DNA of 64,000 nt from NCBI GenBank assembly GCA_002914805.1, contig JXTB01000146.1, positions 356,036 to 420,035 of the forward strand, written 5' to 3'. The position numbers were made by a program, and so were the translations under genes. Below are positions 11,613 through 23,435 of the stretch, piece after piece (position 1 is the first letter of the stretch; each line of letters begins with the position of its first letter). This DNA is from Parasponia andersonii (lineage: Eukaryota; Streptophyta; Magnoliopsida; Rosales; Cannabaceae). The notes under the pieces were generated by a model. It searched no databases, had not been told where the DNA came from, and saw nothing but the letters and a program-made list of their open reading frames with translations.

Positions 11613-14398
11613 CCCCTTCAAAGTAGCAAAGATAATTCTTCTTCATAAGTCACGGAATTGACACTATTCAGTCTTGTGGACAAGCTTTTGGAATGTAAGA
11701 TAGAAGTATCTTTTTGTATAAATCTACTAGATTTTACATGATCGAATATGTTGAACATCAATGTCGTTGATTTTCTAGAGCTCGTGTATGAATAACTTAG
11801 CTTATAAATGTCTACTTCTATCGACTTTGATGTAGCCTTCTTATATATGGTCAATGCAAGTAATATTAGATGCATACAATATTTTTGGACCACTAATATG
11901 AGCAATATAGATTCTTGACTTGTTTTAGGTAATGTCAGGATTTCAACATGATTTGATGAAGTGGCGGCAATAATTTATTATGTGAAATGTCAAGATATTG
12001 TAGTTCCTCCATATATAAAGATACATTCTATTGTAATTGAGCTTTTTGGGGTTTGAAATGTATATAAAAAATATATATAAAATAATATATGTATATGTAT
12101 GTATATGATGGATGCCTTAAGTTTTAAGGGGTCAGTAGCTTACTCTTAATGCATCCCTCAAGGCCAGGTCAAGTACTCTTAGTAGGTAAATCCTCTAATA
12201 GGGTGCTTTCTAAAAATTGAAAAAAATATTATTCCTTAGTTCATTAAAATTTGTTTGTTCATTTGATTCTTTTACTTAAGTTGTTTACATTCTCGTACTA
12301 TTGGTGAGAAATTTTCAAAAACTCCATTTTGTGATTAAATCAAACTCTCTCTTTTTTTTTTCTTTTTATTAAATTTGTTATATTTAGAAAGATATTTTCT
12401 AAACTCATTCTTTAGAGCAAAACCCCCTATGTTAGAGAATTTGGGTTTTGACACTCTTATTTTATAATGAAAGTCTTTTGTGATGTAAAATCAGAAAGTA
12501 TAATTTGTATTTTAGATATTATATATTTTCCCACTAATTCGACTTATATTTTTCATATATATCATACGCATATATGTTCATTCTTAAAATGGAAAAGTAC
12601 TTATAGTAATCATGAACTTTACATATTTAAAAGTAACTTACTAACCGAATAACGTATGTATATCATGTAAAAAAATCAATAACTTTTATATAACAAGTTG
12701 AAAATCAAACCTTAATTTCAAGTTGAAATCAAACCTTAATTTTAGTCTTGAAGCAAAATCCAACTCAAGAAATCATAATATTATTAAAAGTATATAATAT
12801 AACAATAAATTATGGAAAAAAAAAAACTTTATGAGTCATTTTATATAGTATAAAAAGAAGTCAAAAAATCTTATTTGTGTATTTAAAATTGATAGAAGAG
12901 TAACTACAACTGGTGCTAGTTAATGATTGGCGGAAAATAGTGGTTTAGGGAGTGAGTGGCACCAGTCAATATGCTATAGAAACCACCGAAAACCCAAAAT
13001 ATTCTTCATTTCCTATAAGTTTCTTATAGTTTTTAAATTAGAAAAAAAGAAGAAGAAGAAGAAATTCTAGAATAAACCATGTGAAATGCCAATTATGCCT
13101 TTTGATTTTGCTTTCATTATAAATAGGTGTGACACAACTAATATTCTCATTAGCAAGGAGTTTTGCTCTAAAAAAATTAGTTTTAATTTAATTTTACTAA
13201 ATTAATCGGACTTCATGGGTTATCACATTAAATAGCCATAATAATAAATAGTTATTGCGAAATTATTTAAATATCAATATTAATTAACAAATTAATGAAA
13301 AAAGAAGCAAGATAGAAAGATAGAATCTGGAAATCAACTTATGGTTAGGTAAACAAATAATTCTAATTAAATATCTTCTTCAAATTTCGTGTAGTGGCTT
13401 TTTTTTATCTCTATTTGCCACTTTTATTTTGGCTACAGGTTCTGAAAAATTAGGAACCACAATAGAGAGTGCTTGAGAGATGGAAAAAGATTGAGTATTT
13501 CTTTTTTTATTTTACAGAATATGTTGTTAAATTGAAAAATATATATATGTATATATATATATATATGCTTATACACACGTAGAGAAAAAATGTAGGTCGT
13601 AGATTCTAGAAAAATCAAACATTAATGTGAAAAAGAAAAATTTTAATTTCCCTAAGTTCTTAGGCAAACTATAAGTGAATATGGAGTAGTTATGACAATT
13701 TATTCTAAAAATATCACTTGTAAAAATATGTAAAGATAATGAATATTCTTAGTGAATATGAAGTAATTATGATGGTTTATTATGAAAGTATTAATTGCGA
13801 AAATATTTTATACTACTGCATAATCAGAGTATTCAATTCTTATTGAAATTTGAAGAAAAATATTCTATTTGACTTTTGAATATGAAAATATGTAAACAAT
13901 AGGTATTATTATTCCAATTTTTAAAAATACGTTTTTTCTCTCTTCTTTTTAGATAAAAGACTTAATTTTACTTAAATTTTGAAAAATAGAAAAAATAGAA
14001 ATACTAAAAAAGTTGCCCAGTCTTATTTGGAACGCCGCCTGCCCAGCATTATCGATTAAAGGCCTTGTTCTTAAAATTATCAAAACCTCCTGCATTATAG
14101 GTAAATGACTCGAAACAAAATTCTATATAATAACATATAATAATAACCCTCGTGTTGAATTCAAATCAAGGGTCACAAACTTTCTTTAGCTGCTATTCTT
14201 TCAGTCGAATAAAATTTTAGTGTATTTGATGGTATTGAATGCCATATATATTTTTGTTTTATGTTTTATTTTGCAATTAAATTATGACTTGTTATAGCAT
14301 ATAATCAGTATATATTTATGTATTTAATTGATTTTTGATGGCTAGAGTTCTTGACTTTGCGATCCGATCAATAGAAAGGATGTTATTGGGTTCTGAAT

Positions 14399-14447
14399 AT
14401 GTCTGGAGAAGAGGAAGAAAACGCCGTCGAACTCAAAATTGGAGACG
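14399..14447 (+). pseudogene. Duplicated first coding exon of NRPB4
   Basis: 49 bases encode MSGEEEENAVELKIGD plus one base of the next codon, followed by an intact GTACAG donor. The real exon 1 at 24107 encodes Ala at residue 10 where this copy has Val. No exon 2 follows within the next 9 kb except that of the real gene, starting at 24876. It is either a dead fragment or an alternative first exon that splices over about 10.4 kb. Start codon, frame and donor are all intact, so the second option cannot be excluded from sequence. Confidence 0.85.
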
Positions 14448-14641
14448 GTACAGTTATCCAAACCCATCTCTTTGCCTCTCTTTCTTATATACACGCTTAG
14501 TAGAAAGAATGTTTTGTGTATTTATAATTAGGTTAATGTGGTCTGGACTCGAGAAAATTTTCCGTTAGTTTAAACTCTTTAGGTCGACAAAAGCAAGTAT
14601 TTTGGGATATTATGTGTGTTGTTTTTTTTTTTAAGATATTA

Positions 14642-14752
14642 GGGCATATTTGATATAGGATTCGAATCTTATACTACAAATCCAGAAATATGAAAATTAT
14701 TTTTGGATTTATAGAAAAAAATTCGAATCCTATACCAAATACAACCAAAGTT
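14642..14752. mobile_element. Small MITE in duplicated NRPB4 intron (copy 1)
   Basis: Inverted ends read gggcatatttgatatagg on the left and, on the other strand, ggttgtatttggtatagg on the right. Each is followed by attcgaat, giving a stem of about 45 bp. The equivalent element lies at about 24352-24463 in the other NRPB4 copy, so it inserted before the duplication. Confidence 0.6.
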
Positions 14753-14796
14753 TTGGATTTGCTTATTGTAACTTTTGATTCTCGTAATATTACTTT

Positions 14797-16465
14797 TCAT
14801 AATAATGTGTGCTATTTACTTCTTAACGGTATTATAAATTAGTTGTTTACTTCTTGATAGTATTGTAAACATATTGTTTGCTTTTGACAATAAGGTACAA
14901 TAACGTAAATATATTATTTACTCTTTAATAGTATTATAAACTAGTTGTATTTGTCAATATTATAAACTATATTAAAGATAATGGTGGTTTTAATCATCAT
15001 TTTCGACAACAATAATTATCTGGCAACGACTCCGATAACACGATCAATTTAGATCTCATGATCAAAAAGTAACATATGCAGATGGGCTCAATAAAATAAT
15101 GTCATAGATCTTCCTAAATGAGAATGGATCTTAAAGGAGGAGAGGATGACAATCTTTGTGAGCTAGGGTTCAATAAAATAATGTTATAGATCTTCCTAAA
15201 TGAGAATGGATCTTAAAGGAGAAGAGGAAGACAATCTTTGTGAGCTAGCTCAACTATAAATGGCAAGAGATATGCTCATATGAGATACTAGAAGGCAAAA
15301 TTAATACGAGAAAAAAAAGAGTCTCATGGAGAGAGCAACATACTAAGAAGGAAGAGAGACATTTTATGAGGGCCCTTTTGGTATTTGTTTTTAAAAAAAG
15401 GGTATGCATTTATTAAAAAAAAATGCAAACACTTTTGTTTAGTCGTTGTTGAGAGTAATTGCCAACTTCTCCCCTAAAGTTAGAGTATTCTTTAATTTAT
15501 ATCTCTTTAGACTTTGCAAAATAATACTACGAGATTGAAAATTTTTAAAAATTAATATACAGAGTTGACTTTTAGAATAACTTTAATTAGTAAAAGATAA
15601 TGATATCCTCAAAGAGAATAATAACGCCTATTATGGTTTTAAAGGAGGATATTATTTGTTTTTTCGTTCTAAAATTGGTCAAAAAGTCAGTATAAAGTAT
15701 TAATTTTCAAAAATTCTTAATCTCAGAGTATTATTTTGTAAAGTATAAACATCAAGGTTTAAATTGCTGAACATTCAAATTTCAACATATTTTTTATCAA
15801 TTCACTTTTCTAAATTTCCATAACAAAAATAAATGAATAACAAATAATAAAAAAAAGCAAAGCATAAGAGAAAAATTATTGACATATTATTGACATTAAT
15901 TATTTTTTTGAAAGGATTATTGAGGTAAATTATTACGTTTATATATTTATATAATACTGTATATGTACTGTCATTAGCTTTTTTTTGATAAATGCAAAAC
16001 CAAGTTTTGACATAATTTCAAAAAATCACAGTTGTAAAACTATTTTAATACATGTTTTAAGAGAATAATTACAAATAAATATAGACACAAGTACAAATAA
16101 TAATGGTTTCACTCAAAAAAAGTACAAATAATAATAGGATTTTTTTTTAAAAAAAGAGACTATTCATGTTTCAAGATATTTATGAGATCCTTTTAACTAG
16201 ATTACTCTCCTAATTTAAAAATACAATTCAAATTTTAACTAAATACGACTAATAGTAATATCCGAACAAGAATATCCTTATTCTAGGTTTTTTATTGATT
16301 TCTGAAAAAAAAAATTACAAAAGGTCAAAAAACCAATTCATATCACCAACATCATATATGACAACAAAATAGTGACAGAAGGGAGGAAGGGCAGCAAAGA
16401 GAGCCATGGAGCAGATGAGGAGGAGGGTTGAAGTGACCGTGGAGAATGATGGATTATCGAGAGAG

Positions 16466-16507
<42 letters not shown>

Positions 16508-16991
16508 TTTAGTGTTTGGGTTCGGATATAACTGATCCGAATCAAGAAGACCCGTACTCGAACCAAATTAATCTCGGTTTTCAGATGAGTTTAACTTGAT
16601 TTTTTAATTTGCTTATGTGGACCCATTTTCTCTATTCGAGTGGACCGGGTTCTCATGTGATTTGTTCGGCTTGTCTATTATTTAGAAAGGGCAAAGACTG
16701 TAGCTAGGCTATAACAAAGGCCCTTCTTTCATCCACTTGCACACTCTCAGTCGCCTTCTCCTGGTCCGATCGAGCCACTGCCAGTCGGTCCTTAATGAGT
16801 ACCCGAGTTTTCAATTTTTTTTCTTTTCTTATTTTGATTTTAATTTTAAATCATCTAAAGATTTTTTGGTCATTAGAAGTGGTGCTTTTTTATTTCAAAC
16901 ATAGATAATAGTCACTTTTACTATCTGTTATTCTAGTATAGCATATAATTGGGGTTTAAAAGGGTACCAAAAGATAGAGTTGGTTTTTTTT
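14797..16991. repeat. 2.2-kb tandem unit, copy A
   Basis: Aligns along its length with copy B at 17056-19211. Both begin at acttttcataataatgt and end at a ggggtttaaaag/ggagtttaaaag phrase. The unit holds short repeats of a gtaaactagttgtttactt type, a CT microsatellite and a pyrimidine-rich stretch around 16738-16795 that looks like a plant 5' leader. No protein domain was recognised in any frame. It also contains an internal 82-bp tandem duplication (15084-15165 and 15166-15247) that copy B lacks. Confidence 0.88.
16468..16504. repeat. (CT)n microsatellite, copy A
   Basis: An uninterrupted CT run of about 37 bases. The matching run in copy B (18677-18731) is longer. Confidence 0.95.
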
Positions 16992-17055
16992 TTAGAAGAT
17001 AGGGGGCAGGAGTAACATAAAGTTATAGTTTACTTTATAATAGTATTGTGAATTT

Positions 17056-18674
17056 ATTGTTTACTTTTCATAATAATGTATGCGTGCTACTTACTTCTTA
17101 AGAGTAATGTAAACTAGTTGTTTACTTCTTGATACTATTGTAAATATATTCTTTACTTTTGACAATAAGGTACAATAACATAGACATGTTATTCACTTTT
17201 TAATAGTATTGTAAACTAGTTGTATTTGACAATATTATTATAAGCTACATTGAAGATAATGGTGATTTTAGTCATCTTCTTCGATAACAATAATTATCCA
17301 GCAACGACTCCGGCAATATGATGAATTTAGACCTACAATTTCATCAAGATCTAAAAATAAGATATGCTGATGGATTCGACAAAACAATGCCATATATCTT
17401 CCTAAATAGGAATGGATCTTTATGGAGGAGAGGAAGACAATCTTTGTGAGCTAACTTAACCATGAATGGCAAGAGGAGTGTTCATTTGAGATACTGGAAG
17501 GCAAAATTGATGAGAGAAAGAAAAGAGTCTACTCGTAGAGAGAACAACATACTAAGAAGGAAGAGAGACATTTATGAGGGCACTTTTGGTTATTTGATTT
17601 TTTAAAAAGGGTAAGCATTTATTGGGAAAAAAAATGCAAGCACTTTTGTTTAGTTGTCGTTGAGAATAGATAATTGCCAATATCTCCCCCGAGTTTGGGT
17701 AATTCTCTAATTTAAATCCTGAACTTTGGATTTTGTAAAATAATAGCACGAGATTAAGAATTTTTTAAAATTAATACCCTGAGTCGACTTTTAGAATAAC
17801 TTTAACTGGTAAAAGACAATAATATCTTCAAAGAGAATCATAAAGACTAATATAGTTTTGAAGAAGGATATTATTTATTTTTTTGTTCTAAAAGTGGTCA
17901 AAAAGTCAGTACAAAGTATTAATTTTTAGAAATTCTTAATCTTAGAATATTCTTTTGAAAAGTCTAAAGTTCAAGATTTAAATTGTAGAATATTCAAACT
18001 TTAGGCTATTTTTCATCGGTTTACCTTTCTAGATTTCCACAAGAAAAATAAATGAATAAGAAATAATTAAAAAAATAAAGCATAATAGAAAAATTATTGA
18101 CATTAATTATTTTTTTTGGAAGGATTATTGAGGCAAATTATTACGTTTATATATTTATACGATCCTGTATATACACAATCATTAGTTTTTTTGTGATAAA
18201 TGCAAAACCAAGTTTTGACATAATTTCAAAGAATCATAGTTGTACAACTATTTTAAATACATGTTTTAAGATAATAAATACAAATAAATATAGGCATAAG
18301 TACAAATAATAATGGTTTCACTAAAAAAAAATACAAATAATAACGGGAATTTTTTTTAAATAAGAGACTACTAATATTTCAAGATATTCATGGGATCCTT
18401 TTAACTAGATTACTCTCCTAGTTCACAAATACAATTCTAATTTTCACTAAATACGGCTAATAGCAGTATCCGAACAAGAATATCCTTATTCTAGTTTTTT
18501 TTACTATTTTCTGAAAATAAAAATTACAAAAGGTCAAAAAACCAATCCATATCACCAACGTTACATACAACAACAAAATAGTGATAGAAGTGAGGAAGGG
18601 CGGCAAAAAGGGAACCATGGAGTGGAGTAGGAGGAGGGCTGAAGCGGCCATGGAGAATGATGGATTATCGAGAG

Positions 18675-18734
<60 letters not shown>

Positions 18735-19211
18735 CTTTTAGTGTTTGAGTTCGGGTATAACTGATCTGTTATAGGAAGATCTGTACTTGAACCAAATTAG
18801 TCTCGGTTTTGGACAAGTTTAACGTGATTTTTTCAGTTTGCTTACATAGACATGTTTTATCAATTCGGGCAGATTGAGTTCTCGTGGGATTTGTTCGACC
18901 CGTCTATTATTTAGAAAGGGCAAAGGCTACAGGTGGGCTATAACAAAGGCCCTTCTCTCACCCATTTGTGCAATCTCAGTTGTCTTCTCCCGGTCCGATC
19001 GAGCCATTGCCAGTCATTTCTTGGTGAGTACTTGAGTTATTAATTTTTTTCTTATTTTGATTTTAATTTAAAATATCTACGGATTTCTTAGTTCTTAGAA
19101 GTGGTGCTTTTTTATTTCTACCATAGATAAGCCAATTTTGCTATCTGTTATTCTAGTATAGCATATAATTGGAGTTTAAAAGAATTCAAAAGGGTAGAGT
19201 TGATTTATTAT
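17056..19211. repeat. 2.2-kb tandem unit, copy B
   Basis: Second copy of the unit described at 14797. The same order of landmarks is kept: the aagatctaaaa region, the gagaacaacatactaagaagg phrase, the attgacattaatt block, the CT run and the pyrimidine-rich leader near 18957-19015. Divergence is spread throughout. On the minus strand a 64-residue hydrophobic frame (18457-18651) is open here but disrupted in copy A, so I do not call it a gene. Confidence 0.88.
18677..18731. repeat. (CT)n microsatellite, copy B
   Basis: An uninterrupted CT run of about 55 bases within the second 2.2-kb unit. Confidence 0.95.
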
Positions 19212-19234
19212 TTTTTTTTTGGTGTTTTGTGTAG

Positions 19235-21842
19235 TGCTGGCAATCCACAATATAACACAACAATACAACTTGAAATCTGTACGAAATTAACAGATTTAGT
19301 TTTAGTTTAAACGAGTTCAGATCATGTTCTAGTTGAAAATGCTAACAAGTGTATTAAATGGATAGATTTCGGATCGAACCTATTAACCCGAAAATGACCT
19401 GATTATAATTTTATCAGTTTCTTTTGGCATTTGTCATATTGGGTCTAAATAATTGTTACCGGCTAATTCAAGTATTCAACCCATTTATTTAAACCCAAAC
19501 TCAAAAACTATTCCAAGAGCAACCCTGACGACCTTAATCAACTCACTCACTCATTCATCTCTCACTCACAGCCGACACACACACACAGAATCTTAGATCT
19601 GTTCTCTCTCGCTCGTTCTTCACATCTCTCACATCTCCATTCTCTCACACTTAGATCTGCCCAGACCCCGCTGCTCCACGATCCACCTTCACGGCCACTC
19701 GCACCTCCACGGCTCCACTTCTGCGCAGCTCCGCAGACGGCAGACGCAGTCGCTCCTCCACCGTCCACAACTCCAGCTCAGAACCGGTACCGTCCACTAC
19801 TCCAGCTTCGAACCGGTACTTCCAAGCAGTCAAGCACGTACGTACACACTCTCTATTATCTCTTAGAGTCTTGGGTTTTGATTTGCTTTTCAATATTTCT
19901 TGGTGGCTTAGTTAGGAGGTTAGAACTCGAAAAATCTATTCTATGGTTCTCAGTTTTCTCGTTTATGAAACTCTTGTTTTTATTTATATTGTAACCCATT
20001 TTTTTTGGGTTTCTAGAATCATTCCTATACTTGTTAACACCTTCAGGCATTTGATCTTTTAATCCAATGTCTACCAAGTTTAAATCTAGATTCATTGCTT
20101 GTCTAAGCATTAAGGGTACAGAACCATTTTACTGAATGGAGGTATATCCAAATTCAATATTAGGACGTTTATATATCAGCCATTCTATGGTTCTCAGTTC
20201 TCTCCGTATTCTTTGCTGAAGGAATAATTACACATATTTTTTAGATTTTGTCCTAGCTAGTTCGAGCTGTAAGGAGGAAATTACACATATTTGTTAGATT
20301 AGTAGGAATAGGCAATGAGAGGGCTTAATGAGAGAAGCCATCATATATTATGGATAGTAGGGTAATGAAAAGATGTGTAAAAAGAAAGGGCACTTGGGGA
20401 GGAACGATATTCCTTTTGAGAGATAATGTGTATTTGCGTTTTGTGTATTTGTTCGATAAAGATATAAATATATGATGATGGTGATGATGATAAAGTTAAG
20501 GAAGCATAGGGTAGTGGTTTCCACTACTATATTCGAAAGCTATTCTCATTCCACGTAACATTATAAAGAATAGTATAGTTTTATGCATAAAAATTGGCTT
20601 TTTTATGAATTAAAAAAAGGAAAATAATTGTACACTCACCACCAATTTCTTCATGATCATAAGTTATTAGTTAGGATACTATCATATCAATATAATGCTA
20701 TGCATTGCTAACAAGCGTTAGTGGAACTTGGTTTATTTGTGCCTAGTCTATAGTCCATGATCTATATGTACTGTATTCGATGTGTGCAATATTCTGTCCA
20801 TATTGTTTATAGTATATTAGTGGCTCTTTTTGGATGTAGTAAGATATAGTTTTGTCTCTTTTCATCACTAGTATTCTTTGATGATATAATGTTTCTTCTC
20901 AATTTCGTAGATGATATAATGAATAATAAAGATACGATTGAAATTGAGGGTATTGATGGCTCCTAATCTTTAAGTATTGGTCGGCGTGTGCTTGATCAAT
21001 ATCACAGTTCACTTAAACCTTCAACTGCTGAGGCACTTGTTTGTACAAGAGATTGGCTATTTAGTAATAAAGGTGTAATGATACTTATTATTATTGTGGT
21101 GATTTTTTCTTATGTTGATTATACTAATCTTTTCCTTTGAAATTCAGATAATGCACAATCCAAAACCAATGAAATGGAATAGTTCATAAAAGATATATCA
21201 TAGAGCTTAGTAGAAAGGATGATGAAAGTTTGACCCCAAAGTTCAAGTTCTATTGCATTTGATAAATAACTTAGTTTTCTATTTCTTTTTTAACATGTGG
21301 AACTATTTATGGTCTATGTTTGTTTGGTTTCTATTTCTTCTTTTGCATTTGAACAACTGCTGGACTAGTATGGTTTCTGTTTGAATTCTCTTCATATGGG
21401 CTAGTATGTGTGTTTGTGTGGCTTATGTATTATTTTTATCGATTGTTAACTTTTCCAAGCTTTATTTAGCCTTTGTTTCAATTTTGAATGATATTGAAAA
21501 TTGGAAATTGATATTTGAATTAACAGGTTAAAATTTGGCCCTTGAACTATTGATAATATAGAGGAGAATTGCCATTTTGATTGGATAAAGTTTTTTTTTT
21601 CCTCTCTAAAAGTTGCCTAAACGGGTCGGGAGTTGTGTCACGGGTCGCGACAAGATGGCATGTTTAGTAAACGGGTTACACGGGTCGTGTCGTGTCAACT
21701 TATTTATAAGTAGGTCGTATTCGTGTTATAATATCTCACACATTTGATAAATAGGTCATGTTCCGGTTGAGCGTACACTTGTTATACATGTACTTTGACA
21801 CAACACTAATACGACCCGTTGACACGAATTAGCAGCCCTAAT
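19235..21842 (+). mobile_element. Internally deleted hAT transposon
   Basis: The left end TAGTGCTGGCAAT matches the inverted right end TAGGGCTGCTAAT at 11 of 13 bases. Subterminal acgggtcgtgtcgtgt-type motifs cluster inside the right end, as in plant hAT elements. Only a promoter/leader-like part (19550-19850), an intron-like part and one C-terminal transposase exon (20973-21071) remain, a Ds-like arrangement. No clear 8-bp target duplication is preserved. Confidence 0.7.
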
Positions 21843-22196
21843 GTGGTAAGAAGAGATACATTTCGAGTTTTTCATTAGATGAAAAAAAATTGATAGTATT
21901 TTGTGTTGCTATTCTAGGTTGAGGCAAATGGGTTTGTTTCGTATTGTAATTCTGAGACTGAAGTGTATCGTGATTGTTTTGTCTGAGTCTTGTGTATAGC
22001 TTTTATAATGATATTTGATGCACTATAATTGCCCCAAAATGATTTGTATAGTAATTAAGACAATAAACTGTATTTATCTAATGATAATTTTATATATAGG
22101 AGTGGCAGCTTCCTGAAACCAAGTTCAGAACGAATTTAATTGTGGGATTCAAATGGAGAACTTATAAAAGTCTAGAACTCATTTTAGTGTATCAGT
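20953..22196. repeat. 1.24-kb tandem unit (hAT 3' half plus flank), copy 1
   Basis: The unit starts at ttgatggctcctaatc and ends just before the same words at 22197. It covers the transposase exon, the right inverted end of the hAT element and about 350 bp beyond it, including a gagtggcagcttcctg stretch after an intron-like acceptor. That stretch reads open for about 30 codons but resembles no family I know. Confidence 0.88.
20973..21071 (+). pseudogene. hAT transposase C-terminal exon, copy 1
   Basis: 33 codons read SIGRRVLDQYHSSLKPSTAE followed by ALVCTRDWLFSNK. This is the end of the hAT dimerisation domain, whose family form is F-S-x-G-G-R-V-L-D-x-Y-R-S-S-L-K-P then a C-T-R-D-W ending. 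The stretch has Arg where the family has the second Gly and His where it has Arg. A stop lies just upstream and no remaining transposase domain is present, so it cannot make active transposase. Confidence 0.85.
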
Positions 22197-23435
22197 TGAT
22201 GGCTCCTAATCTTTAAGTATTGGTCGACGTGTGCTTGATCAATATCGTGTGCTTGATCGATATCGCAGCTCACTTAAACTTTTAACCACTGAGGCACTTG
22301 TTTGTACAAGAGATTGGCTATTTAGTAATAAAGGTATAATGATACTTATTATTATTATTATTATTATGATTTTTTTTCTTATGTTTATTATACTAATCGT
22401 TTTTTTTGAAATTCAAATAATGCACAATCCAAAACCAATAAAATAGAATATCTCATAAAAGATATATTATAGAGCTTAGTATAAAGGATGATGAAAGTTT
22501 GATCCCAAGGTTCAAGTTCTTTGCATTTGATAATAACTTAGTTTTGTATTTCTTTTTTTAACATGTGGAACTATTTTATGGTTTATGTTTGTTTGGTTTC
22601 TATTTCTTATTTTGCATTTGAACAACTTTTGGACTAGTATGGTTTATGTTTGAATTTTCTTCATATGGGCTAGTATGTGTGTTTGTGTGGCTTATATGTT
22701 ATTTTTATCAATTGTTAACTTTTCCAAGCTTAATTTAGCCTTTGTTTCGATTTTGAATGATATTGAAAATTGGAAATTGATATCTAAATTAACAGGTTAA
22801 AATTTGGTCCTTGAACTATTGATAATATAGAGGAAAATGGTGATTTTGATTGGATAAAGTTTTTTTTTCCTCTCTAAAAATTGCCTAAACGGGTCGCGGG
22901 TCAATACGAGTAAATGGGTTACACGGGTTGTGTCGTGTCAACCTGTTTATAAACGGGTCATTTTCATGTTATAATATTTTACATGTTTAATAAATAGGTC
23001 GTGTTTGGGTTGAGCATATACCTATTATACATGTATTTTGACACAATACGAACACGACCCATTGACACGAATTGTCAGCCTTAGAACCTGTGGTAAGGAG
23101 ATACATTTCGAGCTTTTCGTTAGATGAAAAAAGAATTGATAGTATTTTGTGTTGCTATTCTATGTTGAGGCAAATGGGTTTGTTTTGTATTGTGATTCTG
23201 AGACTGAAGTGTAACGTGATTGTTTTGTCTCAGTCTTGTCTATAGCTTTTATAATGATATTTGATGCACTATAATTGCCCTGAAATGATTTGTTTAGTAA
23301 TTTAGACAATAAACTGTATTTATCTACTGATAATTTTATATATAGGAGTGCCAGCTTCTTGAAACCAAGTTCAGAACGAATTTAATTGTGGGATTCAAAT
23401 GGAGAACTAATAAAAGTCTAGAACTCGTTTTAGAA
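22197..23435. repeat. 1.24-kb tandem unit (hAT 3' half plus flank), copy 2
   Basis: Second copy, abutting directly on the start of the downstream NRPB4-region duplicate at 23436. It repeats the transposase exon (22216-22332), the subterminal gtcgtgtcgtgtcaac region and a degraded right end near 23060-23090. Confidence 0.88.
22216..22332 (+). pseudogene. hAT transposase C-terminal exon, copy 2
   Basis: 39 codons. Same domain end as at 20973, but an 18-bp in-frame tandem duplication makes the block RVLDQY-RVLDRY before RSSLK. CTRDWLF is intact. The upstream domain is missing, so this is a relic. Confidence 0.85.

Larger units (their letters stand above)
8379..13727. other. Gene-free AT-rich intergenic DNA
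   Basis: No exon or gene was recognised. The stretch holds a short cluster of accagtaac-type words just after the LTR (8383-8435), the 101-bp duplication at 9142, dispersed tcgaaaattttt words (9220-9600), a SINE at 10340, an LTR-like relic near 11378-11612 and short (AT)n runs near 11073 and 11346. The few reading frames are short and without recognisable motifs. Confidence 0.7.
13728..14790 (+). repeat. Upstream copy of the NRPB4 5' region (segmental duplication)
   Basis: This block aligns over about 1.06 kb with 23436-24505, which holds the true NRPB4 promoter, first exon and start of intron 1. The match begins at atgtaaagataatg and ends at gattctcgtaat. It includes the sequence before the start codon, the complete first exon and a small MITE in the intron. 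Many point differences and small indels show that the duplication is not recent. Confidence 0.93.

Noticed and set aside
14335..14568. A 77-codon frame over the duplicated NRPB4 exon, with a twin at 24043-24276
   Set aside because: It uses a different frame from the RPB4 peptide and runs through the splice donor. Its conservation between copies follows from the DNA duplication.
16315..16566. 83-codon minus-strand frame with an Arg-Glu run
   Set aside because: The run is the (CT)n microsatellite read in antisense. The frame is not kept in the 2.2-kb paralogue at 18457-18651.
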